A DNA stretch of 64,000 nucleotides from Caldilineae bacterium (GTDB lineage Bacteria > Chloroflexota > Anaerolineae > Epilineales > Epilineaceae): the NCBI GenBank assembly GCA_020634625.1, contig JACKBJ010000012.1, positions 36,537 to 100,536 of the forward strand. The letters run 5' to 3'. Made by a program: the position numbers and the translations under genes. Numbering within the stretch: position 1 is the stretch's first letter; each line of letters opens with the position of its first letter. Positions 1 to 8,034 of this stretch are shown piece by piece. The notes under the pieces are model-generated. The model did not search any database, was not told the DNA's origin, and was given only the letters and a program-made list of their open reading frames with translations.

Positions 1-1892
1 TCCGCGTCAACTCCACCACCAAGATGATGACCGCTGCCGCGGTGATGCATGCGGCCGAGCGCGGATACCTCGATCTGAACGCACCGATCACCGAGTACCT
101 ACCGGAACTCGAGCTGCGCGCACCCTGGGCGGCCAGTGAGCTAACGCTCCACGGCCTCTTGAGCAGCAGTGACGGCCTGCCGGGCAACTACGTCGACCTC
201 GACCGCACTCCCCCTTCGCGGCCCCCGGACGACACAAGCCTGCTCGACTGGATCCCGACGCTCGGCAACATGCACCTCTTCGCACCGCCCGGCAGCTTCT
301 TCAACTACTCCAGCGCCAGCTTCAGCCTGGCCGCGGCGGCCTTGGAGCGCGCGACCGGTGGCAGCTACCCCGAGCTCGTAACCGAGAACCTCTGGCGGCC
401 GGCCGGCATGACGCGCATGACCATGGACCCGGAAGTGGTCATCGCCGACGGCGACTACGCCACCGGGCACCACGCCGGGCGGCATTGGGACCTTCATGAG
501 TACCAGGGCGCGTTCGACGCGCCGGCTGGCGGCTCCTACGGCACGCCGAGCGAGCTCCTGAAGTGGGCCGGGATGCTGGCAGAGGAAGGCCGCGGAGTGC
601 TGGCGCCCGATTCGGTTGAAGCCATGACGACCGCCCACATCCCGGTCGCCAACGTGCCGATCACCAACTACGCCGGCTATGGATACGGCATCTTCGTCGA
701 GGACTTCAGGCGGGGCGGTTCGAGTGAGCGAGTCCGTGTCCTCTATCACCCAGGCAACGGACGCGGCTTCTCGACGGAGCTCTTCTGGGTGCCCGAGACC
801 GGGTTTTCCGTGGCCATCCTCGCCAACACGGTCGCTGGCCTGAACCAGTCGGCACTGTGCGCGCTACGCGAGATCGAGGGATTGACGCGCCTGCCGGTCG
901 ACCGCAGCCCACTTACCATGCCGGAGCTGGCGCGCCTCACCGGTACCTACGCCATGGTCGATACCTGGGGCAACGACTGGACGGCGCGGGTCTGGCAACA
1001 CTGGGATGGCAGCCTGCGCATCGTCTACAGCGATTGGTCGATCCTGCCCACTGTCGATGAGCTGGTGCCAGAGGCGGTCATGAGTCACCGCTACGGCCAG
1101 CGATTCCGCTACGATGCTTACGGCTCGGACGACGCCCTCTTTGTCGACGCGGAGCCAGGCGACCCGCATCCGCGCTGGATGGAGCACCTGTCGGTCGTTG
1201 GCCAGCGCGCGGGCGAGCTGCCGGCCAAGGTGGAGCTCGAAGGCGGCAGTTGCACCGAGGTCGCGCTCGTTCCAGATCAGACGGGCCCGGGAAGCCGGCT
1301 GCAGGCCCACGGTGTGCTTCCCGTCTACTCCGAGAAGGGACTGCCAGCTCGGCAGGACGAGGCCTCGCGGCCGGACTCTTCGAGCTTCAAGATCGGCTTC
1401 GAAGCCGAGGCCGAGGTCGTCTACCTCTTCACGTATCACTGGTCGCAGGCCGACGACGACGTCGACATGTATCTCCTGCACGACGCCAACGGCGACGGAC
1501 GGTTCGACTACCCGGACGAGCTCGTCGAGGCCAAGACGGGGCCCGGTGCCCAGGGGTTCTTCGGGCGCACCCCGATGCCGGCCGGAGCGTACCAGCTGTG
1601 GATGCACGGCCGGCAGGTTCGGGGAGAGGACAGCACCTTCGATCTCGACCTCGCCGTGGCCGCAGGCGATGCGCTCGAGCTACGCAATGTGCCCGAGATG
1701 CTTCAGGCAGACGTTCGACACGAAGTCGAGCTCTGCGCAGACCTGCTCTACTCGGAAGAGCCGCAGTTGGGTCTGCTCACCCTCGAGCTGGCTGATGGTA
1801 AACGGGTGGCACGCGTTCCGGTGAGGGTACTGCCCAATGCCTCGCGGCCTCCGACGACGTTGTATCTCCCGTCCCTCAACCCGGGCCGATAG
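1..1892 (+). CDS. Secreted beta-lactamase-family serine hydrolase, 5' end outside the window
   Basis: The reading frame is open from base 3 and lacks its start, so the signal peptide and roughly the first 100 residues are missing. The class C beta-lactamase/PBP-like SxxK motif (STTK) lies at bases 12-23. The second motif is Y-S-S near base 306, where most family members have Y-x-N, and HPGNGRG near base 748 sits where the HxG motif is expected. A C-terminal jelly-roll region of the PPC type carries an acidic DANGDGRF calcium-type loop, and the protein ends in TLYLPSLNPGR. It is closely similar in every segment to the gene at 10010-12229, so the two are paralogues. The substrate is unknown; D-amino peptides or esters are typical for the family. 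Confidence 0.85.
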   Translation, partial: RVNSTTKMMTAAAVMHAAERGYLDLNAPITEYLPELELRAPWAASELTLHGLLSSSDGLPGNYVDLDRTPPSRPPDDTSLLDWIPTLGNMHLFAPPGSFFNYSSASFSLAAAALERATGGSYPELVTENLWRPAGMTRMTMDPEVVIADGDYATGHHAGRHWDLHEYQGAFDAPAGGSYGTPSELLKWAGMLAEEGRGVLAPDSVEAMTTAHIPVANVPITNYAGYGYGIFVEDFRRGGSSERVRVLYHPGNGRGFSTELFWVPETGFSVAILANTVAGLNQSALCALREIEGLTRLPVDRSPLTMPELARLTGTYAMVDTWGNDWTARVWQHWDGSLRIVYSDWSILPTVDELVPEAVMSHRYGQRFRYDAYGSDDALFVDAEPGDPHPRWMEHLSVVGQRAGELPAKVELEGGSCTEVALVPDQTGPGSRLQAHGVLPVYSEKGLPARQDEASRPDSSSFKIGFEAEAEVVYLFTYHWSQADDDVDMYLLHDANGDGRFDYPDELVEAKTGPGAQGFFGRTPMPAGAYQLWMHGRQVRGEDSTFDLDLAVAAGDALELRNVPEMLQADVRHEVELCADLLYSEEPQLGLLTLELADGKRVARVPVRVLPNASRPPTTLYLPSLNPGR

Positions 1893-1910
1893 GCAAGGCG
1901 GAGCCCAACC

Positions 1911-3383
1911 GTGAGTTCGCGTTCGAATTCGCTGCGCCGCGGCGTTCGAGCCGTGACGGCGGCAGCACAGTTGAAGCGCCGGGGATGGACGATGCTGACG
2001 GCATGCGGGCTGACGCTCGGCACGCTCGTAGCCTCCGCTCCGCCAGGGCTTGCCCGCCCCCTCGTGCAGACCGTGCAACTGGCCGTGCAGGTGGACGGCA
2101 ACCTCGGCCCCGTGGTGATGCGTCATGGCTTCCTGCACGGCCTCGACGGCACTGCCGGCTACGACGCGGACAAAGTGGCGCTGCTACGGCCGCGACATTG
2201 GCGTCTCGGCAAGTACGCCAGCTATGCCTTCGCGAGTCGCTACGACGTGGCGATCACCTATGGGCTCTCCGGGCCCTTCGCCTGGAGCCGAGGTGGCTTC
2301 CCCGAGGTCTCACCATGGGAGGATTGGGCGGCGTGGGAGGACTTCGTGCGGCTGCGGATCGCGGAGCTGAACGCGTCCTTTCCCGAGCATCTTCCTGTGT
2401 ATTACGACATCTGGAACGAGGGCGACCATGCCTACTTCTGGCATGGCACGGACGAGCAGCTGCTCGAGCTCTTCGCGCGCACTGCAGCTATCGTGCGTGC
2501 GAACGCTCCCGAGGCGAAGCTCGTGGGGCCGAGCGCGTCCTGGTACCGCCCCGGCCGAGCTGGCGTGGCGGACGTGCCCGCCTTCCTTGCCGCGCTCGGC
2601 ACTCGTTGGGGGGTGCGTCTGGATGCAGTGTCCTGGCACGAGAATCACACCGCCACACCAAACGTCATCGTCGACAACGCCCGCCGCATCCGGCGCGACT
2701 TGCAGGCCCACTTCGGGGACGCCTACCGGCCTGAGCTGCACGTCAACGAGATGATGGGCACCGAGGTGCACAGCCAGCCGGGCTGGAACGTAGGCTACCT
2801 CTACTATCTCGAGCAGGCCGAGGTCGATGCCTCGATGCGCGCCTGCTGGAGCGTCTACGAGGTGGACGCGGACAGGGAGCAGGTGCGTCGCTACAGTGAC
2901 TGCTGGGCTGGGCTCAACGGCATGTTCCTGGCGGATGGTCGCACCGAGCAGCCGGCTTATTGGGTGGTTCGCGCCTATGCCGAGACGGAGGGCGAGATCC
3001 GGCTTCCCGTGACGCCCGGGCGCCACACCACGACCGCGCTGGCCAGCCGCGACGACGCCAACCGTCGCGTGCGCCTGGTCGTCGGTAGGCATGGCGGCGT
3101 AGGGCGGGCAGATGTGGCGCTGCGGCTGGATGGGTGGCCATGGGAAGGTGCGATCCTGGCTTCCGCAGCACGGATCCCGACCTACCCAGGCTTCACAGGC
3201 AATCCCTCACAGGCCGTCGGTCTACCGGAGGGCCCCCTACCCGTCTTCGAGCGCCGCCTGAGGCGCACCGAGGGCACACTGCGGCTGACGTTGCCCTCGG
3301 TGGGCGAGGGCGAAGCGTGGATCGTCGACCTGCGGCCCGCACCCCGGCTATGGTTGCCGCGCGTGCTGCGCAAGATGCGCTGA
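1911..3383 (+). CDS. Secreted GH39-like glycoside hydrolase
   Basis: A 490-residue protein with a GTG start 18 nt after the previous stop. An Arg-rich N terminus and a hydrophobic stretch at about residues 27-45 form a signal peptide. The rest reads as a clan GH-A TIM barrel: WNEGD (acid/base Glu about 170) and HVNEMMG (nucleophile Glu about 280) are the two expected glutamates at the ends of beta-strands 4 and 7, and SWHEN at about 241 fits strand 6. The C-terminal 100 residues are beta-rich and end in RLWLPRVLRKMR, the tail motif seen in other exported proteins of this window. It probably cleaves a beta-linked polysaccharide outside the cell; xylosidase, arabinosidase and other specificities cannot be separated by eye. 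It is probably cotranscribed with the serine hydrolase before it. Confidence 0.7.
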   Translation: MSSRSNSLRRGVRAVTAAAQLKRRGWTMLTACGLTLGTLVASAPPGLARPLVQTVQLAVQVDGNLGPVVMRHGFLHGLDGTAGYDADKVALLRPRHWRLGKYASYAFASRYDVAITYGLSGPFAWSRGGFPEVSPWEDWAAWEDFVRLRIAELNASFPEHLPVYYDIWNEGDHAYFWHGTDEQLLELFARTAAIVRANAPEAKLVGPSASWYRPGRAGVADVPAFLAALGTRWGVRLDAVSWHENHTATPNVIVDNARRIRRDLQAHFGDAYRPELHVNEMMGTEVHSQPGWNVGYLYYLEQAEVDASMRACWSVYEVDADREQVRRYSDCWAGLNGMFLADGRTEQPAYWVVRAYAETEGEIRLPVTPGRHTTTALASRDDANRRVRLVVGRHGGVGRADVALRLDGWPWEGAILASAARIPTYPGFTGNPSQAVGLPEGPLPVFERRLRRTEGTLRLTLPSVGEGEAWIVDLRPAPRLWLPRVLRKMR

Positions 3384-3521
3384 GCGCAGCGCTCTGAAGT
3401 TCGTTGCGCGAGCGTCGTTGGTGTCCCTCTCACGGATCCACTAGGGTCAGAACTAGGGTCAAGCGCCAATTCTCTGCTATCCCGAGGTCCTCAAAGACCC
3501 TGAAAAGCCCGTAAAATCAAG

Positions 3522-3566
3522 TACCCCCCGGGGACTCGAACCCCGAACCAACGGATTCAAAGTTCC
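3522..3566 (-). repeat. Copy of a tRNA 3' half (att-like direct repeat)
   Basis: On the minus strand this reads as an anticodon loop with TTG (Gln-like), a variable loop, a complete T arm (CGGGG-TTCGAGT-CCCCG) and the 3' acceptor strand. It matches the tRNA-Lys at 7681-7752 exactly over 34 nt, from the 3' side of the anticodon loop into the acceptor G run, and in the same orientation. No D arm or 5' acceptor strand precedes it, so it is not a functional tRNA. An intact tRNA with a distal same-orientation 3' copy is the usual mark of site-specific integration into a tRNA gene. Confidence 0.75.
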
Positions 3567-3884
3567 GAGGAGGGGTGTCCAGGGTTGTCCCGCTGGGTCC
3601 CAGAATCCAGTGCTGACGCGGCTCTTCTTCCTCCCTCGTCCCAGGGTGTCCCACTGAGTTCGCCGCAAGAGGTGCCAAAAAGGGTGCCATGGCACCCATG
3701 GATTTCTCAGTGCGATACACGTGCTGTAGAACCGTCGGTGAAGACCAGCAGCGGGTCGCCCGGACCGTGGTGTGGGAAGAAGCTGGCCGGGTTTCCAGGG
3801 GGTGCCGCCGAGGTTCACGAAGTGCGGACTCGCGGGCCTTCGTCGTCCAGGCAGCCCAGGGAGTGTTACTGACTTCCAGCCCGG

Positions 3885-4031
3885 TTACTGATCGGGTTGC
3901 TGATCGAGCAGGCCGACGCTGAGGGATGCCACGTCGGGCCGCGACCCCTTGCTTCGCGCCGCCCTGCGCCAGGCCAGCAGCAGGTTCCCGAAGCTCCAGA
4001 CCTGAGGGTAGAGGGTGCGGAAGGTCTTCAT
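3885..4031 (-). pseudogene. Truncated N terminus of a DGR-type reverse transcriptase
   Basis: A GAGGAG ribosome-binding site precedes an ATG opening a 48-codon frame that starts MKTFRTLYPQVWSF and continues through LLLAWRRAARSKGSRPDVA, then diverges and stops. This is the characteristic start of reverse transcriptases of diversity-generating retroelements and close relatives, in which an LYPQ..F.NL...R.A..GK..RPDVA block precedes the fingers domain. The remaining 300 or so residues, including the YxDD catalytic motif, are absent: only about 320 bp separate the stop from the tRNA fragment, and no frame there continues the family. It lies directly downstream of the FGE-domain gene on the same strand, the normal DGR order. 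It is probably a remnant rather than a working enzyme. Confidence 0.65.
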
Positions 4032-4222
4032 GCTCGGCTTCTCCTCACGACGGGTGTGCGGCAGCCGGGTCGGATTCTCACCAGCCGCGTTTAACGCCGC
4101 CGCGTCACGGCGGCGTGCCGAAGCAGCGGACGACACGACGAACGGAAGGAATCAGGACGTCAGAAATCCAGGAATCAGAAGCTCAGGAGCCAGAACCGGG
4201 GGGAGACCAGGGAGCCGCTACG

Positions 4223-7200
4223 CTACACCGCCACCCGCACACCGTGGCTGCTGTGGCGGGCGTCCGGATGAGCGCTGTCGCGGTTGGGCGCCAGGGCTTG
4301 GGGTCGATCGCCGTTCCACGCCCCGCCCCGCGGCACCCGCCGCTTGTCTGCCGGCGCCTCAGCCTCCTCCCGGCCGTCGTCGGCATCGTAGGGGTAGGGG
4401 TATTCGATGGCGTCAAGATCCTTCCCGAAGGCACTGGAGGTCCATTCGATCACGTTGCCGGTCAGGTCGGCTGCCCCCTCCGGAGTGTCGCCATCCGGGA
4501 ACACCCCGACCGGTGTCGGTTGCCGGATGTGCGTCTCGGCCGTGTTGCCACGCAAGCGTTCGAAGGTGTCGCCATAGGCGTAGGCTCGGCCCGCCGCGCC
4601 CCGCGCCGCAGCTTCCCACTCCACCTCCGTAGGCAGCCGCACGTCCAATCCGGTCACGCTGCTGAGCCACGCGCAATACGCCCTCGCCTCGTACCAACAT
4701 ACGCCCACCACCGGCTGGGTCGGATGGTTGAACCGCGCATCGCGCCAGAAGCGAGGCTCCGTCTCGTGCTTCGCCTGCCAGAAGGCGTCGAGCGCCTCCT
4801 CGAATGCCCTGTCATCGAGCGCGTTCCAGGCCCTTGCCCGCTCCATCGTCTCGTCGCTTGGGAACCGGCCTTCTTCGGCGAACTTGTCGAATAGACCAGG
4901 GTCGGCCAGGAAGCGCTTGCGCCACAGCCGGTTGTTGGCCTTCGCCGCCTCGTTGGCCAGCTCGCCACGCCGCCACGCCCGGCCCGCTTCCGTGTCCCAC
5001 CACCGCTCGTCCTCGTAGCCGCCGGCGGCCATGAAGCAGGCCCACTCCGCGTTGGTCACCGGAAAGCGCCCGATCCGGAAGGCCTCGATCTGGATCTCGT
5101 GACGCGGCATATGAGCCTTCGTCGTGCCGCTCGCGCCCGTCCACGACCATTCGATCGGCTCATCGTCACCGATCGGGTACCGTCCCGCCGGGATCTCGAC
5201 CAGCGGCGGCAGCAGGTACGGCCCATGCGGACCCTCACGGCGCTCGAAGCGCGGGTCGCCCAGGTCGCCGAGCGCTTGGCCGCAGGCGATCCGGTGCCTC
5301 AGGTCGGCCTCGACGTCTGTCGTGCGCTCGATCAGCGCCGCGCGCAGCTCGCCCAGCAGGCCGGGCGGCACGCGCGGCCTCACCTCGGGCTGGGCCGCAC
5401 AGCGTGCCGCCAGGACCAGGTTCGTCTCGGACAGCGCCCGCAGGAAGCCCGCCAGCTCCGGCGCCATCGCCGCCGCCAGCAGCGCCGTCTCCTCCCAGCC
5501 TGTCTGCGGCAGCCCCGGCAGCGGATCCGCCGGGTCAAGCCCGTCGATCACCTCGTCCACCGTGGGGCGGATCGCCGCCGCCCGCCACTCCGAGCGCACC
5601 AGCTCCGGGTCGAAGGCCCGCGCCAGCTCCCGGCCCGCGAAGTACTCCTGCACCAGCTGGTGCACGTACATCACCTCGTCCGCCGCCGGATCCTCGTCCA
5701 ATACGCTCAGGGCCACCCCGGCCCGCACGATGTCCTCGTCGCGCTCGTCATCCAGCAGGTCGAGCGCCTCGTCGTAGTCCACCCTCACCTGGGACAGCTC
5801 GCCGTCGGATCGCGCCGCCTGCATGCCATAGGCCAGGCTCGCCAGCTTCGGGATCAGCGGACCCCGCTCGGGCAGCTCGTAGGGCGTCTTCCACTGCCAA
5901 TGCGTGATCCGCCGGATGTCGCGGCTCGAGACGAGCACGTCCGGCGCGAAGAGCGAATTCTCCTGCTCCACCTCGCGCCGGAAGCACTGCCTCACGAAGC
6001 CGGTGAAGAGACCCGCCCGACCTTTCGGCATCTCGCCGGTGGCCTCCACCTGCTCGGTCAAGAGCTTGAGGAAGTAGGGGCTGCGCAGCACTTCCAGTTG
6101 CCGCGAGCCCGAGAGCCGGGCCCACAGATCGCGCCAGTGCAGTGGGCTGTAGACCTGCAGGAACTCGCGCACCCGCTCGTCCGACATCGGCTCGATGCGC
6201 ACCTGCGGCACCCGCAGGCTCTGCGTCGAGAGCGGCTGGCTGTAGTCGAGGTTGCGGCAGCTGAAGACCACCCGGTTGCCGGGCATGTCGCTCGTGAGGC
6301 GCAGCAGCCAATCCTTCCACAGCCCCACCGCCTCCCGGTACGCGACCTCGTTGGGCAAGGGCATCTCGTTGAGCGCGTCGAGCAAGAGCACCATGCGCCC
6401 GTCGGCGAGCAGGTCGTGCAGGCTGGGCAGGTCCGGGTAGCGCGCGGCCCACCGATCGGCCAGCCACTCCCCCGGCGGCGGCGCGGACTCGCCCAGACGT
6501 GCCGGCCGGTAGTGGTTCAGCTGCACGAAGAAGGTGATCGGCGCCTCGGGCGTCGGGCCCGATCCGTTGCCGCTCCCTCCCTCCGCCAGCGCACGGATCG
6601 CCGTGTCCAGCTCGTAGCGCCGCAGCAGCGTCGACTTGCCCGCGCCGGGCGGCCCGAGCACGACCAGCGCCGGATCGGTCACCTCGGCCAGGAGCGCGCC
6701 CAGGTCGTCGTAGCGCTCTTCCTGCGCCGCCCAGCGCCCGGCCTCGTTCTGCTCGCCCTTGTCGACCAGGAGCTCGAGGGCCACGAAGCGGCCGTCCACC
6801 CGGTAGCGCGGCTGGCTCCATTCGGCGATGCGGCCGAGCCGGTAGGCGTCGAGATCCGCCGGCCGATGCTCGATGATCTGCTGGACCTGGGCTGGCGAGA
6901 GCGTCGCGCCGGCGGTCTCGTCGAGCACGACGGCGCGCAGCGCCTCCAGCGACTCCGGCAGGCTGCGCGCCTCGGCCGATGCGTCGATGACGATGCGGTC
7001 GCCGACGTGCAGGCGCTCGGTGGTGACCAGCGGCGTCGTGACGTCGGGCAGGTCCGGCGCGACGACCTGGTAGATGTGCTCGGAGTGTGTCAGGTCCTTG
7101 AGGCGGTGCTCGCCGAGGTCGCGCAGGCTCACGCCATCGGCGAGCCGGTCGCGCAGCAGCTGCTGCGTGGCGAGCGAGACGAGGACCTGGCCGCCGTGGC

Positions 7201-7594
7201 CGACGGCCTGCAGGCGCGCGCAGCGGTTGAGCGGCGGGCCGAAGTAGTCGCCGTCGCGCTCTTCGGCGGCGCCGGTGTGCAGGCCCATGCGCACGGTGAG
7301 CGGCGCGAAGTCGGCATTGCCCGAGGCGAAGGCGGACCAGTCCTCGGCCGCTAGTGCCCGTTGGGCGTCGAGCGCGGCAGCCAGGCCGGCCGGTGCCGTC
7401 GGGAAGGCCGCGCAGAAGGCGTCTCCGACCGTCTTGAAGACCTGGCCTGCGTGGGCCTCGACCGCCTGGCGCATCAGGGCGTCGTGGTGCTCCAGGGCGG
7501 CGCGCATCGCGTCAGGATGCTCATCCCAGCGCTGGGTCGAGCCCTCGATGTCGGTGAACAGGAAGGTGACGGTGCCGGTGGGGAGTGCGCTCAT
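4223..7594 (-). CDS. Class III nucleotide cyclase-NACHT ATPase-FGE-sulfatase domain fusion (probable DGR target protein)
   Basis: A 1123-residue cytosolic protein with three parts. Residues 1-175 are a class III adenylate/guanylate cyclase domain with both metal aspartates (FTDIEGST Asp15, TVGDA Asp58) and the NR..R transition-state pair (Asn123/Arg124), so activity is plausible. Residues about 270-690 are a NACHT/STAND ATPase with Walker A GPPGAGKST at 314-322 and Walker B LLLDALNE around Asp406. Residues 799-1123 are a formylglycine-generating-enzyme (SUMF1/C-type-lectin fold) domain; the paired catalytic cysteines of true FGE are absent near the C terminus, so it is more likely a binding domain. 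The last 30 residues match the layout of DGR variable regions. Such a fusion suggests ligand sensing coupled to oligomerisation and cyclic-nucleotide output, as in conflict or defence systems; that role is inferred. It has its own start 86 nt after the tRNA-Lys. Confidence 0.85.
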   Translation of the reverse strand: MSALPTGTVTFLFTDIEGSTQRWDEHPDAMRAALEHHDALMRQAVEAHAGQVFKTVGDAFCAAFPTAPAGLAAALDAQRALAAEDWSAFASGNADFAPLTVRMGLHTGAAEERDGDYFGPPLNRCARLQAVGHGGQVLVSLATQQLLRDRLADGVSLRDLGEHRLKDLTHSEHIYQVVAPDLPDVTTPLVTTERLHVGDRIVIDASAEARSLPESLEALRAVVLDETAGATLSPAQVQQIIEHRPADLDAYRLGRIAEWSQPRYRVDGRFVALELLVDKGEQNEAGRWAAQEERYDDLGALLAEVTDPALVVLGPPGAGKSTLLRRYELDTAIRALAEGGSGNGSGPTPEAPITFFVQLNHYRPARLGESAPPPGEWLADRWAARYPDLPSLHDLLADGRMVLLLDALNEMPLPNEVAYREAVGLWKDWLLRLTSDMPGNRVVFSCRNLDYSQPLSTQSLRVPQVRIEPMSDERVREFLQVYSPLHWRDLWARLSGSRQLEVLRSPYFLKLLTEQVEATGEMPKGRAGLFTGFVRQCFRREVEQENSLFAPDVLVSSRDIRRITHWQWKTPYELPERGPLIPKLASLAYGMQAARSDGELSQVRVDYDEALDLLDDERDEDIVRAGVALSVLDEDPAADEVMYVHQLVQEYFAGRELARAFDPELVRSEWRAAAIRPTVDEVIDGLDPADPLPGLPQTGWEETALLAAAMAPELAGFLRALSETNLVLAARCAAQPEVRPRVPPGLLGELRAALIERTTDVEADLRHRIACGQALGDLGDPRFERREGPHGPYLLPPLVEIPAGRYPIGDDEPIEWSWTGASGTTKAHMPRHEIQIEAFRIGRFPVTNAEWACFMAAGGYEDERWWDTEAGRAWRRGELANEAAKANNRLWRKRFLADPGLFDKFAEEGRFPSDETMERARAWNALDDRAFEEALDAFWQAKHETEPRFWRDARFNHPTQPVVGVCWYEARAYCAWLSSVTGLDVRLPTEVEWEAAARGAAGRAYAYGDTFERLRGNTAETHIRQPTPVGVFPDGDTPEGAADLTGNVIEWTSSAFGKDLDAIEYPYPYDADDGREEAEAPADKRRVPRGGAWNGDRPQALAPNRDSAHPDARHSSHGVRVAV
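4226..4330 (-). other. DGR variable-region-like segment at the 3' end of the FGE domain
   Basis: Codons 1089-1123 encode RGG-A-WN followed by blocks in which DGR template repeats normally carry AAC codons. Here those positions read N, G, D, then N-R-D-S-A-H-P-D-A-R-H-S-S-H-G. Most of these codons (AAC, GGC, GAT, GAC, AGC, GCT, CAT, GCC, CAC) differ from AAC/AAT only at positions 1 and 2, as adenine-directed mutagenesis predicts. Ordinary FGE domains also end in an RGGSWN...R..RP..R....GFRV pattern, so this is suggestive only. Confidence 0.5.
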
Positions 7595-7642
7595 GCGCCG
7601 AATGATGCCGCAGTCTCCATGGCAGGGCCATCAAGGGACGGG

Positions 7643-7670
7643 CAACGAGAAAAGCCCGCCGTAGCGGGCT
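7643..7670 (-). terminator. Rho-independent terminator after tRNA-Lys
   Basis: On the minus strand a 7-bp stem AGCCCGC-TACG-GCGGGCT is followed by TTTTCTCGTT, 10 nt beyond the tRNA 3' end. It separates the tRNA transcript from the cyclase-NACHT-FGE gene that follows. Confidence 0.8.
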
Positions 7671-7680
7671 TCTCGGGAGA

Positions 7681-7752
7681 TACCCCCCCGGGGACTCGAA
7701 CCCCGAACCAACGGATTAAAAGTCCGCTGCTCTACCATTGAGCTAGGGGGGT
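7681..7752 (-). tRNA. tRNA-Lys (TTT anticodon)
   Basis: A complete 72-nt cloverleaf on the minus strand: acceptor ACCCCCC/GGGGGGT with discriminator A; D arm GCTC...GAGC; anticodon stem GCGGA/TCCGT with loop CTTTTAA (anticodon TTT, lysine); T arm CGGGG-TTCGAGT-CCCCG. The CCA end is not encoded. Its 3' half is repeated at 3522-3566, which makes it the likely attachment site of the island that follows. Confidence 0.95.
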
Positions 7753-7773
7753 GGGAGGACCGTCATCCGGGCC

Positions 7774-7802
7774 ATTATAGCCCGCCTGCCCCTCGCACGA
7801 CA
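7774..7802 (-). promoter_or_regulatory. Promoter of tRNA-Lys
   Basis: A perfect -10 TATAAT lies at 7774-7779 (minus strand), 21 nt before the mature 5' end. The -35 at 7797-7802 (TGTCGT) with a 17-nt spacer is weak. Confidence 0.6.
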
Positions 7803-7942
7803 CCCAACGCGCCAGCATCGACCGGCACCGGCCGCCAGCCGAAGCGCGCCACCCGGCCCACCCGCTCGAGTTCAGCGGTCGACACCTTCGAAACGCGGAG
7901 TGGCACCCCGATCGCACCGCGCCGCCCGGCCTCACGGCTTTG

Positions 7943-7970
7943 TTGACCCCTGCGCCAGGCGGCCTATCCT
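7943..7970 (+). promoter_or_regulatory. Sigma-70-type promoter of the peroxiredoxin gene
   Basis: TTGACC at 7943-7948, a 16-nt spacer and TATCCT at 7965-7970 give a 5' leader of about 58 nt before the ATG at 8035. Confidence 0.6.
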
Positions 7971-8034
7971 GATCGCCTCGCCTATCGCGCAGACCCGGCG
8001 AACGGCCAGCTGCGCCCAGCAAGGAGCAGCCACG

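Larger units (their letters stand above)
3384..4222. other. 839-bp region between coding genes: downstream part of the DGR-like island
   Basis: No intact gene was found. The region holds a tRNA 3'-half copy (3522-3566) and a truncated reverse transcriptase start (3885-4031, minus). A 7-bp GC-rich hairpin lies at 4097-4115. About 190 bp separates the end of the FGE-domain gene from the reverse transcriptase start, where a DGR template repeat and accessory gene would normally sit, but I find neither. Between 3570 and 3884 the open frames on both strands resemble nothing I recognise and look like decayed sequence. A short direct repeat (actagggtca, twice) lies near 3440-3460. Confidence 0.6.

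Noticed and set aside
3477..3818. 113-codon minus-strand open frame over the tRNA fragment
   Set aside because: It includes the tRNA-derived sequence and has no ribosome-binding site or recognisable domain; probably decayed DNA.
4223..5200. FGE domain taken as an active formylglycine-generating enzyme
   Set aside because: The paired catalytic cysteines near the C terminus are absent.
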